A stretch of DNA of 64,000 nucleotides from Clostridium jeddahitimonense (GTDB taxonomy: Bacteria > Bacillota > Clostridia > Clostridiales > Clostridiaceae), in assembly GCA_000753455.2 (NCBI GenBank), contig LM994670.1:1165005-1229004 (forward strand), given 5' to 3'. A program made the translations under genes and the position numbers. This document shows positions 26,151-34,590 of the stretch, piece by piece (position 1 is the first letter of the stretch; the number at the start of each line of letters is the position of its first letter). The notes beneath the pieces were generated by a model. It saw only the letters and a program-made list of their open reading frames with translations. It had not been told where the DNA came from and made no database searches.

Positions 26151-27821
26151 ATGCAAAGAAGATCAGGCTTCCAAATAATGAAGAGATTAATAATTGAATT
26201 AAAGCCATTAGCACCGATTATGGCTATCACTATAAGTATGGGTGTTATAGGATTTTTAGCAGCAATAGCAATAGCAAGCTTTGGAGCAATAGCTATAGGA
26301 ACACTTATAGGTGATATCACTTTTATAAGTTTTACAGGAGCAATGGGTGTTATGGCCTTGGCTGCAGTGTTTAGAGGTTTTTTAAGATACGCAGAGCAGT
26401 TATCTGGACACTATATAGCCTTTAAAATACTTTATATATTAAGAGATAAGATATTTGCTAAGCTTAGAAAATTAGCTCCTGCTAAATTAGAAGGACAAGA
26501 AAAGGGAAATCTTATATCATTAATTACATCTGATATTGAACTTTTAGAAGTATTTTATGCTCATACTATAGCACCAATATCAATTGCGATAATTACCAAT
26601 ACAATAATTGCAATAATTTTATATATGATTAATCCATGGTTTGGATTATTATCAGTAGTATTCTTCTTAATAGTAGGATTTGTTATTCCATATGCTTCAT
26701 CAAGTCTTGGAAAAGAAGCAGGTGTAGCATATAGAAATATGTTTGGTGAATGTAATAATTATATTCTTGATTCTTTAAGAGGATTAAAAGAGGTATTACT
26801 GTTTAAAAATGGGGAAGAAAGATTAAAGGAGATTAACTCAAAATCTCATAGAATAAATGAGAGTCTTGATAAGATTAAAGAGCATGAAGGAATAATTAGA
26901 GCTATAACAGATTTAACTATTATGATTGCAATATTAACTTTTGTAGGGTTAGGATTTTATCAATACTCTGTAGGTAACTTATCATTTACATGGATGTTAG
27001 TTGGAATTGTAATAATAGCATCTTCTTTTGGACCGGTAGTAGCCTTAAGTAACTTATCAAATACGTTGCTTCAAACATTTGCTTGTGCAGAGAGATTGTT
27101 TGATCTTATAGATGAAGAGCCACATGTAGAAGAAGTTTTAGAAGGACATGAAATAAGTGGTGATTCAATATCTTATGAAGATGTAACATTTGCTTATCCA
27201 AATAGAAAAGAAAAAATCTTTGATTCTACTTCTGTTAACATTGAAAAGGGAGATAAGATTGCTCTTATTGGTGAAAGTGGAATTGGTAAGAGTACTTTTG
27301 TTAAGCTTATGATGAGATTCTGGGATGTAAATGAAGGAAAGATTAAACTAGATAATATAAATATTAAAGAAGTTAGTACAAACTCAATAAGAAATACTCA
27401 AACTTTAGTAAGTCAGGAAACATATCTGTTCAATGAGTCTATATTAGATAATATAAGAATAGGAAATATAAATGCAACTAAAGATGAGGTAATAAAAGCA
27501 GCTAAGATGGCATCTATACATGATTTTATTGAAACATTACCAAAGGGATATGATACAAAAGTAGGAGAGCTTGGAGGAAATCTTTCTTCTGGAGAGAAGC
27601 AAAGAATTGGACTTGCAAGAGCGTTCTTAAGTGATGGAAATGTATTAATTTTAGATGAACCAACAAGTAATTTAGATACTTTAAATGAAGGTGAAATCTT
27701 AAAATCAATAAAGGAAAACTGTGAGGATAAAACTATAGTGCTTATATCTCATAGAAAATCAACTACAGCAGTTTGCAATAAAACTTACAAACTAGAAAAT
27801 AGTAAACTAATAATGAGTTAA
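26151..27821 (+). CDS. ABC exporter half, CydC-like permease-ATPase fusion
   Basis: 556 residues. Membrane domain (about 1-300) with the CydC-type run RYAEQLSGHYIAFKILYILRDKIF and a following APAKLEGQEKGNLISLITSDIE. ATPase: Walker A GESGIGKST (from 374), signature LSSGEKQR, Walker B VLILDEPTS, and a switch His in LISHR. GGGAGG precedes the ATG. Partner of the preceding gene; both ATP sites look complete. A terminator follows, separating it from ygbA. Confidence 0.88.
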   Translation: MQRRSGFQIMKRLIIELKPLAPIMAITISMGVIGFLAAIAIASFGAIAIGTLIGDITFISFTGAMGVMALAAVFRGFLRYAEQLSGHYIAFKILYILRDKIFAKLRKLAPAKLEGQEKGNLISLITSDIELLEVFYAHTIAPISIAIITNTIIAIILYMINPWFGLLSVVFFLIVGFVIPYASSSLGKEAGVAYRNMFGECNNYILDSLRGLKEVLLFKNGEERLKEINSKSHRINESLDKIKEHEGIIRAITDLTIMIAILTFVGLGFYQYSVGNLSFTWMLVGIVIIASSFGPVVALSNLSNTLLQTFACAERLFDLIDEEPHVEEVLEGHEISGDSISYEDVTFAYPNRKEKIFDSTSVNIEKGDKIALIGESGIGKSTFVKLMMRFWDVNEGKIKLDNINIKEVSTNSIRNTQTLVSQETYLFNESILDNIRIGNINATKDEVIKAAKMASIHDFIETLPKGYDTKVGELGGNLSSGEKQRIGLARAFLSDGNVLILDEPTSNLDTLNEGEILKSIKENCEDKTIVLISHRKSTTAVCNKTYKLENSKLIMS

Positions 27822-27835
27822 AATTATTAAATAAT

Positions 27836-27866
27836 TAAGAGGATTGAAAAGTCCTCTTAAATTTTA
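27836..27866 (+). terminator. Terminator of the ABC exporter operon
   Basis: TTAAGAGGA and TCCTCTTAA arms with an 8-nt loop, then ATTTT. Confidence 0.8.
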
Positions 27867-27875
27867 ATTATTAAG

Positions 27876-27890
27876 TGATAATGATTATCA
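27876..27890 (+). promoter_or_regulatory. Perfect Fur box before ygbA
   Basis: TGATAAT-G-ATTATCA, an exact 7-1-7 Fur site, 36 bp before the ygbA start and just after the terminator of the upstream operon. The matching promoter elements are not obvious. Confidence 0.8.
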
Positions 27891-27926
27891 GTAACGATTA
27901 TGTTAAGTGTGAGGAGTCGAAGATTG

Positions 27927-28226
27927 ATGGGGAAAATTGAAAGAGAAAAGAAGACAATTAAGCTAATGATAGAAATATATTGTAAGAAAAAGCATTATAT
28001 GAAAAATGGGGAACTATGTGAAGAATGTCAAGAGTTATTGGAATATGCTCATAAAAGGTTAAGTTATTGTAAGTTTGGCGAAAATAAATCAACATGTTCA
28101 AGATGTCCGATACATTGTTATAAGAAGGATATGAAAGAAAAAGTTAAAGAAGTTATGAAATTTTCAGGACCAAGGCTTGTAATCTATAATCCGATAGAAT
28201 TAATTAGACATGCATTAAATAAATAG
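27927..28226 (+). CDS. ygbA: Nitrous oxide-stimulated promoter family protein (YgbA-like)
   Basis: 99 residues: KIEREKKTIKLMIEIYCKKKH at the N-terminus, then C-x2-C (LCEECQELL), CKFGENKSTCSRCPIHCYK with four cysteines, and a conserved ending GPRLVIYNPIELIRH. YgbA of enterobacteria is induced by nitric oxide and has been linked to recovery from nitrosative stress. Cysteine spacing suggests an Fe-S or zinc site. The ATG at 27927 is chosen with GAGGAG 10 nt upstream; a TTG three bases earlier is possible. First of a three-gene unit below a perfect Fur box. Confidence 0.85.
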   Translation: MGKIEREKKTIKLMIEIYCKKKHYMKNGELCEECQELLEYAHKRLSYCKFGENKSTCSRCPIHCYKKDMKEKVKEVMKFSGPRLVIYNPIELIRHALNK

Positions 28227-28239
28227 GGGGCTGAGAATA

Positions 28240-28632
28240 ATGAATAAAATAAAAAAATATATTTATATAACTATAGGATTAATCTCTTTTGCTTTAGGAG
28301 CTATAGGAGTGGCATTACCAATACTACCAACTACACCATTTTTACTTTTAGCATCATTTTGTTTTGCTAAAGGATCTGAAAGGTTTAATACATGGTTTAT
28401 TAACACAAAAATATATAAAAAGCACTTAGAGAGTTTTGTTAAAGAAAGGGCTATGACTTTAAAACAAAAAGTGTGTTTATTAGCTTTTGCTGATTTTATG
28501 TTAGCATTTCCATTAATAATATTAGACAATTTACATGTAAAAATATTTTTAATAGCATTAATACTATTTAAGTTTTACTATTTCATTTTTAGAATTAAAA
28601 CAATTAAGCCACAAGTGGAGAAAGTTAACTAG
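28240..28632 (+). CDS. DUF454 (YbaN-like) inner membrane protein
   Basis: 130 residues, three to four helices. PILPTTPFLLLASFCFAKGSERF is the DUF454 signature. Function unknown; in many bacteria it neighbours haem or iron uptake genes and YgbA-like proteins. 13 bp after ygbA, so co-transcribed under the same Fur box. Confidence 0.85.
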   Translation: MNKIKKYIYITIGLISFALGAIGVALPILPTTPFLLLASFCFAKGSERFNTWFINTKIYKKHLESFVKERAMTLKQKVCLLAFADFMLAFPLIILDNLHVKIFLIALILFKFYYFIFRIKTIKPQVEKVN

Positions 28633-28661
28633 AATACTTTAAATACAAAGGAGAAAGCATT

Positions 28662-28982
28662 ATGGAAAGAATATCATCATCATTTTTTATGCTAGCACTA
28701 TTAATGTATTATATACCAAAGATCTTTAAGTTAAAAAAATCAAGATATGTGAAACTTCATATTTTTACAGGAAGTATATCTATTATCACTATGATAACAG
28801 CATTTGTTTTGAAGATAGGACAAGATTATTTTATAAAATATATTGGCTTCAGTATTATTATGATTTTAATTGGTATTACAGGATATCTTTTTAAAAAGAA
28901 TCCTAGATTATATAGAAAATTACACATAATTTCTACAATATCATTTTTTGCATATTTATTTATAAGCATAAAGTTCTTTTAA
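28662..28982 (+). CDS. Small four-helix membrane protein, unknown
   Basis: 106 residues, not recognised. Four hydrophobic helices arranged as two similar pairs; each second helix of a pair begins with Lys-Leu-His (H33 and H88), so the protein may be an internal duplication. Paired histidines at equivalent membrane positions are seen in haem b proteins, but two His alone are weak evidence. AAGGAGAAAG precedes the ATG. Third gene of the ygbA unit. Confidence 0.65.
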   Translation: MERISSSFFMLALLMYYIPKIFKLKKSRYVKLHIFTGSISIITMITAFVLKIGQDYFIKYIGFSIIMILIGITGYLFKKNPRLYRKLHIISTISFFAYLFISIKFF

Positions 28983-29125
28983 AATATTAAAGACAAATAT
29001 ATTAATAACCAAATATGAGATGATAAAAAATTAGGTATCATAAATTTAATTTAAGCAATCTAGAGAAAATAAGTGATTTATATATACTTAAAATGGTAAA
29101 ACTTCTTAAATGAGGTGTTGCCGTT

Positions 29126-30820
29126 GTGAAGGATGCAAGAGATGTTGACTTAAATAATCCCCTACCATATATATTTGTAGCGTTTATTTTATCATCTTTT
29201 TTCTATAAAACATATAGCAGTGATAAGCTACTGGCAATAATGATTGTCAGTGGCTTTTTATGTTTACTTTTATTTTATAAAGGGATAGTTATCAGCTTAT
29301 TAATAACTTTTTTCTTTTTAGTAGGATTATTTAATAATAGCTTATTTTATAATTATGAACCTAATGCTAATGAAGAGATAAGAATAGATACTATAAAATC
29401 GTATTATATTAAAGGGAAAATTCAAGGTAGATATGTATATTTAGACATAGATAGCGATAGTTTAAAGGTTGGAGATAAGTTAGTAGCAAGTGGAAAGTTT
29501 AGCAAAAGGTTAGATTTATCTAAAGGTATAATAGGAGAGTATAAAGTTGAAAATTATAGGGTGTTAAAAAAAGATTTTATAGGTTACTTATATGACAGAA
29601 GAGAAAGCTTATATAAATCTATAAAAGCTAAACTAGGTAAAAGAAAAGCAGGTTTTATAACATCAGTAGCTTTTGGGTACTCTGAGGCTCTTGACAATGA
29701 AGATAGAGAGGATATGAAGGTATTTGGTATATCACATGCTATAGCGGTCTCAGGACTTCATATGGGCATTGTATATGGAATATTGAAGAAAGTGTTCGGC
29801 AGTAAGATAAGCTTGATTGTAGCGTTATTATATGTATTATTTACAGGGGCATCTCCTTCAACTGTAAGAGCATATATCATGATATTTATAATGAATTTTG
29901 CTTTAGTGGTTAAGAGAAATTATAACCCTATTGCATCAATATCTTTAGCCGGAATAATTTTATTGTTAATAAACCCATATGATCTATTTAGTTTAGGATT
30001 TGAATTATCTTTTGTAGCTACTTTAGGAATAGTAATATTTAATAAGAAGCTTAATAAAAAGTTATATAAGTTGCCTAAAAGAATTAGAGAAGCAGTTGCT
30101 GTATCTATATCAGCACAGATATTAACTTTACCAATATTAATATATAGTTTTAATGAGTTTTCTATAAATTTTTTAATTGGAAATATAGCTGTATTGCCTA
30201 TTATTAACATTTTAGTTTTATTAGGGAGTTTGTTATTAATATTTACTAAAGTTATTCCGGTATTTAATTATTTGTTGTATTTATGTTATTTTTGCATCAA
30301 AGTGATAGATAATATAATGGATTTTTTCTGGGATTATAAAATTGATATATTATATTTTAATTTTACTATAGCATTTTTTTATTTAATTCTTTTAATTACA
30401 TATTATTTTTATATAAAAGGATATAAGCGATTTATAATATTACCAATTATATCGCTAGTTTATATATTTATATTAGTTTATAATCCTTTACCTAATATAA
30501 AGTATTATAAAGAGGGAGCTTTATTAGTTAGCTTTAGAGGGGAAAATGTTTTAATACAGACTAAAACATTAGTCGATAAAGCTAAACTAAAAAAAATAAC
30601 CATGTCAGATAAGATTTACAAAGAGTTTAACGAGATAAAAATAAAAGATAAGATAACAATAAAAAAAGAAGGGAAACATTATAAATTAGAGACTGTCAAA
30701 AAAGAATATATGTTAGTAGTTAATAAAGGGAAATTAGATAATGAATATGATATAATAGATTTCAGCACAGGTGAATTACAGGAAGTAATTATATTTGATG
30801 ATAAAGTAATTTCTAGGTAA
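29126..30820 (+). CDS. comEC: ComEC/Rec2-like DNA uptake channel, lacking the metallo-hydrolase domain
   Basis: 564 residues with about ten membrane helices. An N-terminal soluble domain (DUF4131-like) is followed by the Competence domain with HAIAVSGLHMG and SPSTVRAYIM. Typical ComEC proteins are about 750-800 residues and end in a metallo-beta-lactamase domain; here the last 100 residues are a short lysine-rich segment with no HxHxDH motif. It may form the channel but not process DNA, or rely on another protein. GTG start with GAGGTG 8 nt before it. Directly upstream of holA, the usual order in Firmicutes. Confidence 0.87.
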   Translation: MKDARDVDLNNPLPYIFVAFILSSFFYKTYSSDKLLAIMIVSGFLCLLLFYKGIVISLLITFFFLVGLFNNSLFYNYEPNANEEIRIDTIKSYYIKGKIQGRYVYLDIDSDSLKVGDKLVASGKFSKRLDLSKGIIGEYKVENYRVLKKDFIGYLYDRRESLYKSIKAKLGKRKAGFITSVAFGYSEALDNEDREDMKVFGISHAIAVSGLHMGIVYGILKKVFGSKISLIVALLYVLFTGASPSTVRAYIMIFIMNFALVVKRNYNPIASISLAGIILLLINPYDLFSLGFELSFVATLGIVIFNKKLNKKLYKLPKRIREAVAVSISAQILTLPILIYSFNEFSINFLIGNIAVLPIINILVLLGSLLLIFTKVIPVFNYLLYLCYFCIKVIDNIMDFFWDYKIDILYFNFTIAFFYLILLITYYFYIKGYKRFIILPIISLVYIFILVYNPLPNIKYYKEGALLVSFRGENVLIQTKTLVDKAKLKKITMSDKIYKEFNEIKIKDKITIKKEGKHYKLETVKKEYMLVVNKGKLDNEYDIIDFSTGELQEVIIFDDKVISR

Positions 30821-30839
30821 TAAGGAGAGAAAGATAATC

Positions 30840-31871
30840 TTGATAAATTTAGAACAGTTTGAAGATGAAATTAAAAAAAATAAGATAGCGAATTCATATG
30901 TATTTTGTGGATTAGATGAAGAATTAATTAAAGAAAGTATAAATTCTATCGTAAAGAGGACTATAAGTAAGGAGTCTATAGATCTAAATTTGATTAAGCT
31001 TGATGGTTTACAAACAACTTGTCAGGAGATAGAAAATGCTTGTGAGACTATGTCTTTCTTTCAAGATAAAAAGGTTGTTGTAGTTTATAGAGCAAATTTT
31101 TTAAGAGAAAAAACAGATAGAGAAGGTTCAAAGGTTTATACAGAGGTTTCAAATTATGTAAAAAATATGACTCCAGATACGATACTTATAATGTATTATT
31201 TATTTAATGATAAAAGAGAAACACCTAAAAAAAATAAAAAGTTATTAAATTTAGATAAGCATATGAAAGTGGTTCATTGTGATAAATTAAAAAAAGATAG
31301 ATATTATAAGAAAATTGAAGACATGTTTAGGGATAAAGGAAGAGCTATTGGAAAAATCCAAGTTAAATACTTTGCAGATAAGGTACCTAATAACTTTGAT
31401 ATTATAAAAAGAGAAATAGAAAAACTAGATTCATATGCATGGGGAAGAGAAATAACTAAGGAAGATATCGATAAATTACTATATTCAAAAAGCGAAGATG
31501 ATATCTTTGATTTAGTTGAATACATATCACAAAGAAAAGTTGAAAAGGCTCTAGATTTATTAGATGAATTATTATTTAAAGCAGACCAACACATGCTTAT
31601 AATTACATCTATACAAAATCATTTTAAGAGACTATATGAATTTAAAGTATACTTATCTAAAGGTAAGAGAGTTGATTTCTTTATGAGTAAATATAGATTG
31701 CCCCAATTTGTATGTGAAAAAATAATAAACCAATGCCAAAAATTTAATTTAAAACAATTAAATGAACTTATAAAGGTATGTGTTGATGCAGAAAATAAAT
31801 TAAAATCATCAGCATCAGATAAACAAACTGAAATGGAGCTTATGCTTTTTAAAACATTTATGGTAAAATAA
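30840..31871 (+). CDS. holA: DNA polymerase III, delta subunit
   Basis: 343-residue clamp-loader subunit that opens the beta clamp. Recognised from INLEQFEDEIKKNKIANSYVF, the ISQRKVEKALDLLDELL helix pair, and the C-terminal collar region (MLIITSIQNHFKRL ... LKSSASDKQTEMELML). TTG start; AAGGAG lies 11-12 nt upstream. 19 bp after comEC, so co-transcribed. A bidirectional terminator separates it from convergent rpsT. Confidence 0.92.
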   Translation: MINLEQFEDEIKKNKIANSYVFCGLDEELIKESINSIVKRTISKESIDLNLIKLDGLQTTCQEIENACETMSFFQDKKVVVVYRANFLREKTDREGSKVYTEVSNYVKNMTPDTILIMYYLFNDKRETPKKNKKLLNLDKHMKVVHCDKLKKDRYYKKIEDMFRDKGRAIGKIQVKYFADKVPNNFDIIKREIEKLDSYAWGREITKEDIDKLLYSKSEDDIFDLVEYISQRKVEKALDLLDELLFKADQHMLIITSIQNHFKRLYEFKVYLSKGKRVDFFMSKYRLPQFVCEKIINQCQKFNLKQLNELIKVCVDAENKLKSSASDKQTEMELMLFKTFMVK

Positions 31872-31872
31872 T

Positions 31873-31900
31873 AGCCGGTGATTTCTCACCGGCTTTTATT
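31873..31900. terminator. Bidirectional terminator between holA and rpsT
   Basis: AGCCGGTGA and TCACCGGCT arms with a 4-nt loop, T run on the + side and A/T-rich on the other, between convergent genes. Confidence 0.9.
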
Positions 31901-31902
31901 TA

Positions 31903-32166
31903 TTACGCCATAGCGTTTAATTTTGCAGCTAATCTTGATTTCTTTCTAGCAGCCATGTTCTTGTGAACAGTACCTTTTTGAGCAGCCATGTCTAAAGACT
32001 TAGCAGCTTTAACGAATAAAGCTTTAGCTTCTTCAGCGTTGTTAGCAGCTACAGCAGCTTCAAACTTCTTTATAGCAGTTTTTAAAGCTGATTTAACCAT
32101 TCTGTTTTCTAAAGTCTTCTTTTCAGTAACTTTAATTCTCTTTTTTGCTGATTTTATGTTTGCCAT
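31903..32166 (-). CDS. rpsT: 30S ribosomal protein S20
   Basis: 87 residues, Lys/Ala-rich, starting [13 protein letters not shown] and with [19 protein letters not shown] at the end, typical of S20, which binds 16S rRNA in the small subunit body. AAGGGGGTGA lies 6 nt before the ATG. Transcribed against its neighbours from its own strong promoter. Confidence 0.98.
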   Translation of the reverse strand: MANIKSAKKRIKVTEKKTLENRMVKSALKTAIKKFEAAVAANNAEEAKALFVKAAKSLDMAAQKGTVHKNMAARKKSRLAAKLNAMA

Positions 32167-32246
32167 TCAATTCACCCCCTTAAAGTTTTATAGGGCCTCT
32201 GCAGTTTTTGGGGAATCTGCGTACGAGTTCATTTTTAACATCTGTT

Positions 32247-32275
32247 ATTATAACACTGAAACTTTGTAAGTTCAA
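32247..32275 (-). promoter_or_regulatory. Sigma-A promoter of rpsT
   Basis: On the minus strand TTGAAC, 17 bp, TATAAT. The leader is about 75 nt. The divergent gpr gene starts about 65 bp from the -35. Confidence 0.85.
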
Positions 32276-32340
32276 GTATGAAATTAAAACTTATTTGGGA
32301 AAATAACTATGATGGCTTAAGAAAACCTAGGAGGAAAGAT

Positions 32341-33315
32341 ATGATTAATATAAGAACAGACCTCGCAATCGAGGCTAAACAGGCATATACAGAAGAAAAT
32401 AAGAGAGAATTAGATGGTGTAAAAGTTGATGAAGAAAAAGATGGGGAGGTTAAAATTACCACTGTTACTATAGAAAGTGATGAGGCTGGGCGTGAACTTG
32501 GAAAGCCAAAAGGCCACTATATTACTCTTGATATTCCGGATTTTGCATTATATGATGGTGAAAGTATGGATGAAGTGTCTAAAGTTTTTGGTAAAACATT
32601 GAAGAAGTTGGTAGATGTAGGTAGAGAAAAGTTAGTTTTAGTTGTAGGATTAGGAAATTGGAATGTGACTCCCGATGCATTAGGGCCAAAGGTTGTCGAA
32701 AAAACTATGGTAACAAGACATATTAAAGAATTAATGCCGGATGCTATAGATGATTCTGTAAGACCGGTATGTGCGTTGGCTCCAGGTGTTTTAGGAATAA
32801 CAGGAGTTGAAACAGGGGAGATAGTTAAATCTTTAGTAGATAGAATAAAGCCAAGTTTAGTTATTTGTGTAGATGCTCTAGGTGCTAGAAAGCTTGAAAG
32901 AGTTAATAGAACTATACAAATAGGAGATACAGGAATTTCACCAGGTGCTGGAGTTGGAAACCATAGAATGCAAATAAATGAAGAAAGTTTAGGCTGTAAA
33001 GTAATAGCAGTAGGAGTTCCAACAGTGGTTCATGCAGCGACTATTGTTAATGATGCAATGGATTTATTATTAGATGATCTTATAAGTAAGTCACAAACAG
33101 GAAAAGATTTTTATAATATGTTAAATTCAGTAGATCGTGCAGAGAAAAATGCTCTTATTAGAGAAGTATTAACTCCTTTTGTTGGAGAGCTTATGGTTAC
33201 ACCTAAAGATGTAGATTTAGTAGTAGAGAATTTAGCTAAAGTTGTAGCTAATGGAATAAATATAGCTATACAACCAGATATGGAATTAGAAGATATAAAT
33301 AAATTTTTGAATTAG
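32341..33315 (+). CDS. gpr: Germination protease for small acid-soluble proteins
   Basis: 324-residue aspartic-type protease, made as a zymogen in the forespore and active at germination. NIRTDLAIEA near the N-terminus matches the propeptide cleavage consensus; GLGNWNVTPDALGP, LAPGVLGITGVET, CVDALGARKLERVN and SPGAGVGNHR are family blocks. AGGAGG lies 6 nt before the ATG at 32341; the longer frame from 32278 overlaps the promoter region. Forespore sigma-F/sigma-G control is expected; GTATG near 32276 with an AT-rich -10 is only a weak match. Directly before spoIIP as in Bacillus. Confidence 0.95.
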   Translation: MINIRTDLAIEAKQAYTEENKRELDGVKVDEEKDGEVKITTVTIESDEAGRELGKPKGHYITLDIPDFALYDGESMDEVSKVFGKTLKKLVDVGREKLVLVVGLGNWNVTPDALGPKVVEKTMVTRHIKELMPDAIDDSVRPVCALAPGVLGITGVETGEIVKSLVDRIKPSLVICVDALGARKLERVNRTIQIGDTGISPGAGVGNHRMQINEESLGCKVIAVGVPTVVHAATIVNDAMDLLLDDLISKSQTGKDFYNMLNSVDRAEKNALIREVLTPFVGELMVTPKDVDLVVENLAKVVANGINIAIQPDMELEDINKFLN

Positions 33316-33337
33316 TCTATTGGTGAATGATTATGTT

Positions 33338-33377
33338 AATCCTCCCATATACATAAAGTATAAGGGGGGATTTTACT
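33338..33377 (+). promoter_or_regulatory. Hairpin enclosing the Shine-Dalgarno of the first spoIIP
   Basis: AATCCTCCC (33338-33346) pairs with GGGGGGATT (33364-33372), with an inner TATAC/GTATA stem and 5-nt loop, followed by TTTTAC and the TTG start. The G-run is also the ribosome binding site. The fold would mask it or act as a weak terminator after gpr. Confidence 0.6.
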
Positions 33378-34496
33378 TTGAGAAGGTATGAAGTAAGAAA
33401 TAATAGACATGTGAATAGAAAGAAAATTAATATTGGATATATAGTATTGCTAATTATAGTAATATTTTTTTCTTATAGATTTTTTACGGTAATAAATAGG
33501 AGAAGTGAACGAGGTAGCTTACCTTATGTACAACTTTTAAATTTTTCAATGCCAGTAGTTGAAGTACAAGCTTATGATGAGGGAGTGTATATGGAGAATA
33601 AATTAGATTTAAAGGAAGTTGTGATAGAAACATTAGGTTTAAAAAATATAAATACCTATGGAATTATAAGTAATGAAGTAAAATTTTTTAAGAATATTAA
33701 AATAGACAGAGACTTTAGTATAGCTGAAAGTGTAAGCAAACCTATTTTGCCATTTTTTTCACCTTTTGAAGTAAGTGAAAATAGTGTTATAAGAGTTACA
33801 GATGAGGATTTAGCACAATTAGATCAAGTCAGCGAAGCATATGATCCCAATTTAAAATCTGTTTTAGAAGGTAAAAACTTAAAAGTATTAATATATAATA
33901 CCCATAGCCAAGAAGGCTACTATGAATCAAAGACAGGACCAGATGATGATAGATTTAGAAGTGCAAATGAGGATATAAATGTTATGGGAGCGGCTTCGGT
34001 ATTAACAAAGGAGCTAGAAGAAGGGTATGGCATAACAGTTATCCAGGATAAAACTATTCATGATAATAATTATAATCTTTGTTATGACTTATCAGGTGAA
34101 ACATTACAACGATATTTAAATGAGTATGGGGATTTCGATCTTATAATAGATTTTCATAGAGATTCGGCAACAGATAGATCAACGGTAGTAGCAAATATGA
34201 ATGGACAAAACTTAGCACGAATGATGTTTGTTACCGCTGAGAATAGTACTAATTTAGAAGCTAATACTAATCTTGCAAATGAGTTAGCAGATATATCAGA
34301 TGGTTTATTTCCTGGGCTTGTTAGAGATAAAAGAATTCTTCAATATTCCCCAGGAGGGATAAATGGATTTAATATGAGCTTTAGCGACAAAAGTGTAGTG
34401 TGGGAAGTTGGGACAACTATGAATACTTCTGTTGAAGCTAAGCTTACAGCTAAATATATAGCAAGAATTATAGCAGAGTATTTAAAAGATAAATAA
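33378..34496 (+). CDS. spoIIP: Stage II sporulation protein P, copy 1
   Basis: 372 residues. A membrane helix near 18-37 anchors it; the C-terminal amidase/endopeptidase domain (about 170-370) cleaves septal peptidoglycan during engulfment together with SpoIID and SpoIIM. Conserved active-site segments: LIYNTHSQEGY, LIIDFHRDS and VVWEVGTTMNT, supplying His, His and Glu. TTG start at 33378 with AAGGGGGG 8 nt before it. Follows gpr as in other endospore formers. A second copy follows 95 bp later, about 60 percent identical by eye. Confidence 0.93.
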   Translation: MRRYEVRNNRHVNRKKINIGYIVLLIIVIFFSYRFFTVINRRSERGSLPYVQLLNFSMPVVEVQAYDEGVYMENKLDLKEVVIETLGLKNINTYGIISNEVKFFKNIKIDRDFSIAESVSKPILPFFSPFEVSENSVIRVTDEDLAQLDQVSEAYDPNLKSVLEGKNLKVLIYNTHSQEGYYESKTGPDDDRFRSANEDINVMGAASVLTKELEEGYGITVIQDKTIHDNNYNLCYDLSGETLQRYLNEYGDFDLIIDFHRDSATDRSTVVANMNGQNLARMMFVTAENSTNLEANTNLANELADISDGLFPGLVRDKRILQYSPGGINGFNMSFSDKSVVWEVGTTMNTSVEAKLTAKYIARIIAEYLKDK

Positions 34497-34551
34497 GTAA
34501 AGTTAGAGTTAAAAATAAATATTTTTTTGTTTTGTATTAATAATTATGTAA

Positions 34552-34590
34552 AATCCTCATATACATATAGAGGTAGGGAGGGATATTTAC
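34552..34590 (+). promoter_or_regulatory. Leader of the second spoIIP, similar to that of the first
   Basis: AATCCTC, ATATACATA, GGGAGGGAT and TTTAC occur in the same order as in the leader at 33338-33377. The stem is weaker here: ATCC with GGAT, or CCTC with GAGG. Confidence 0.5.
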
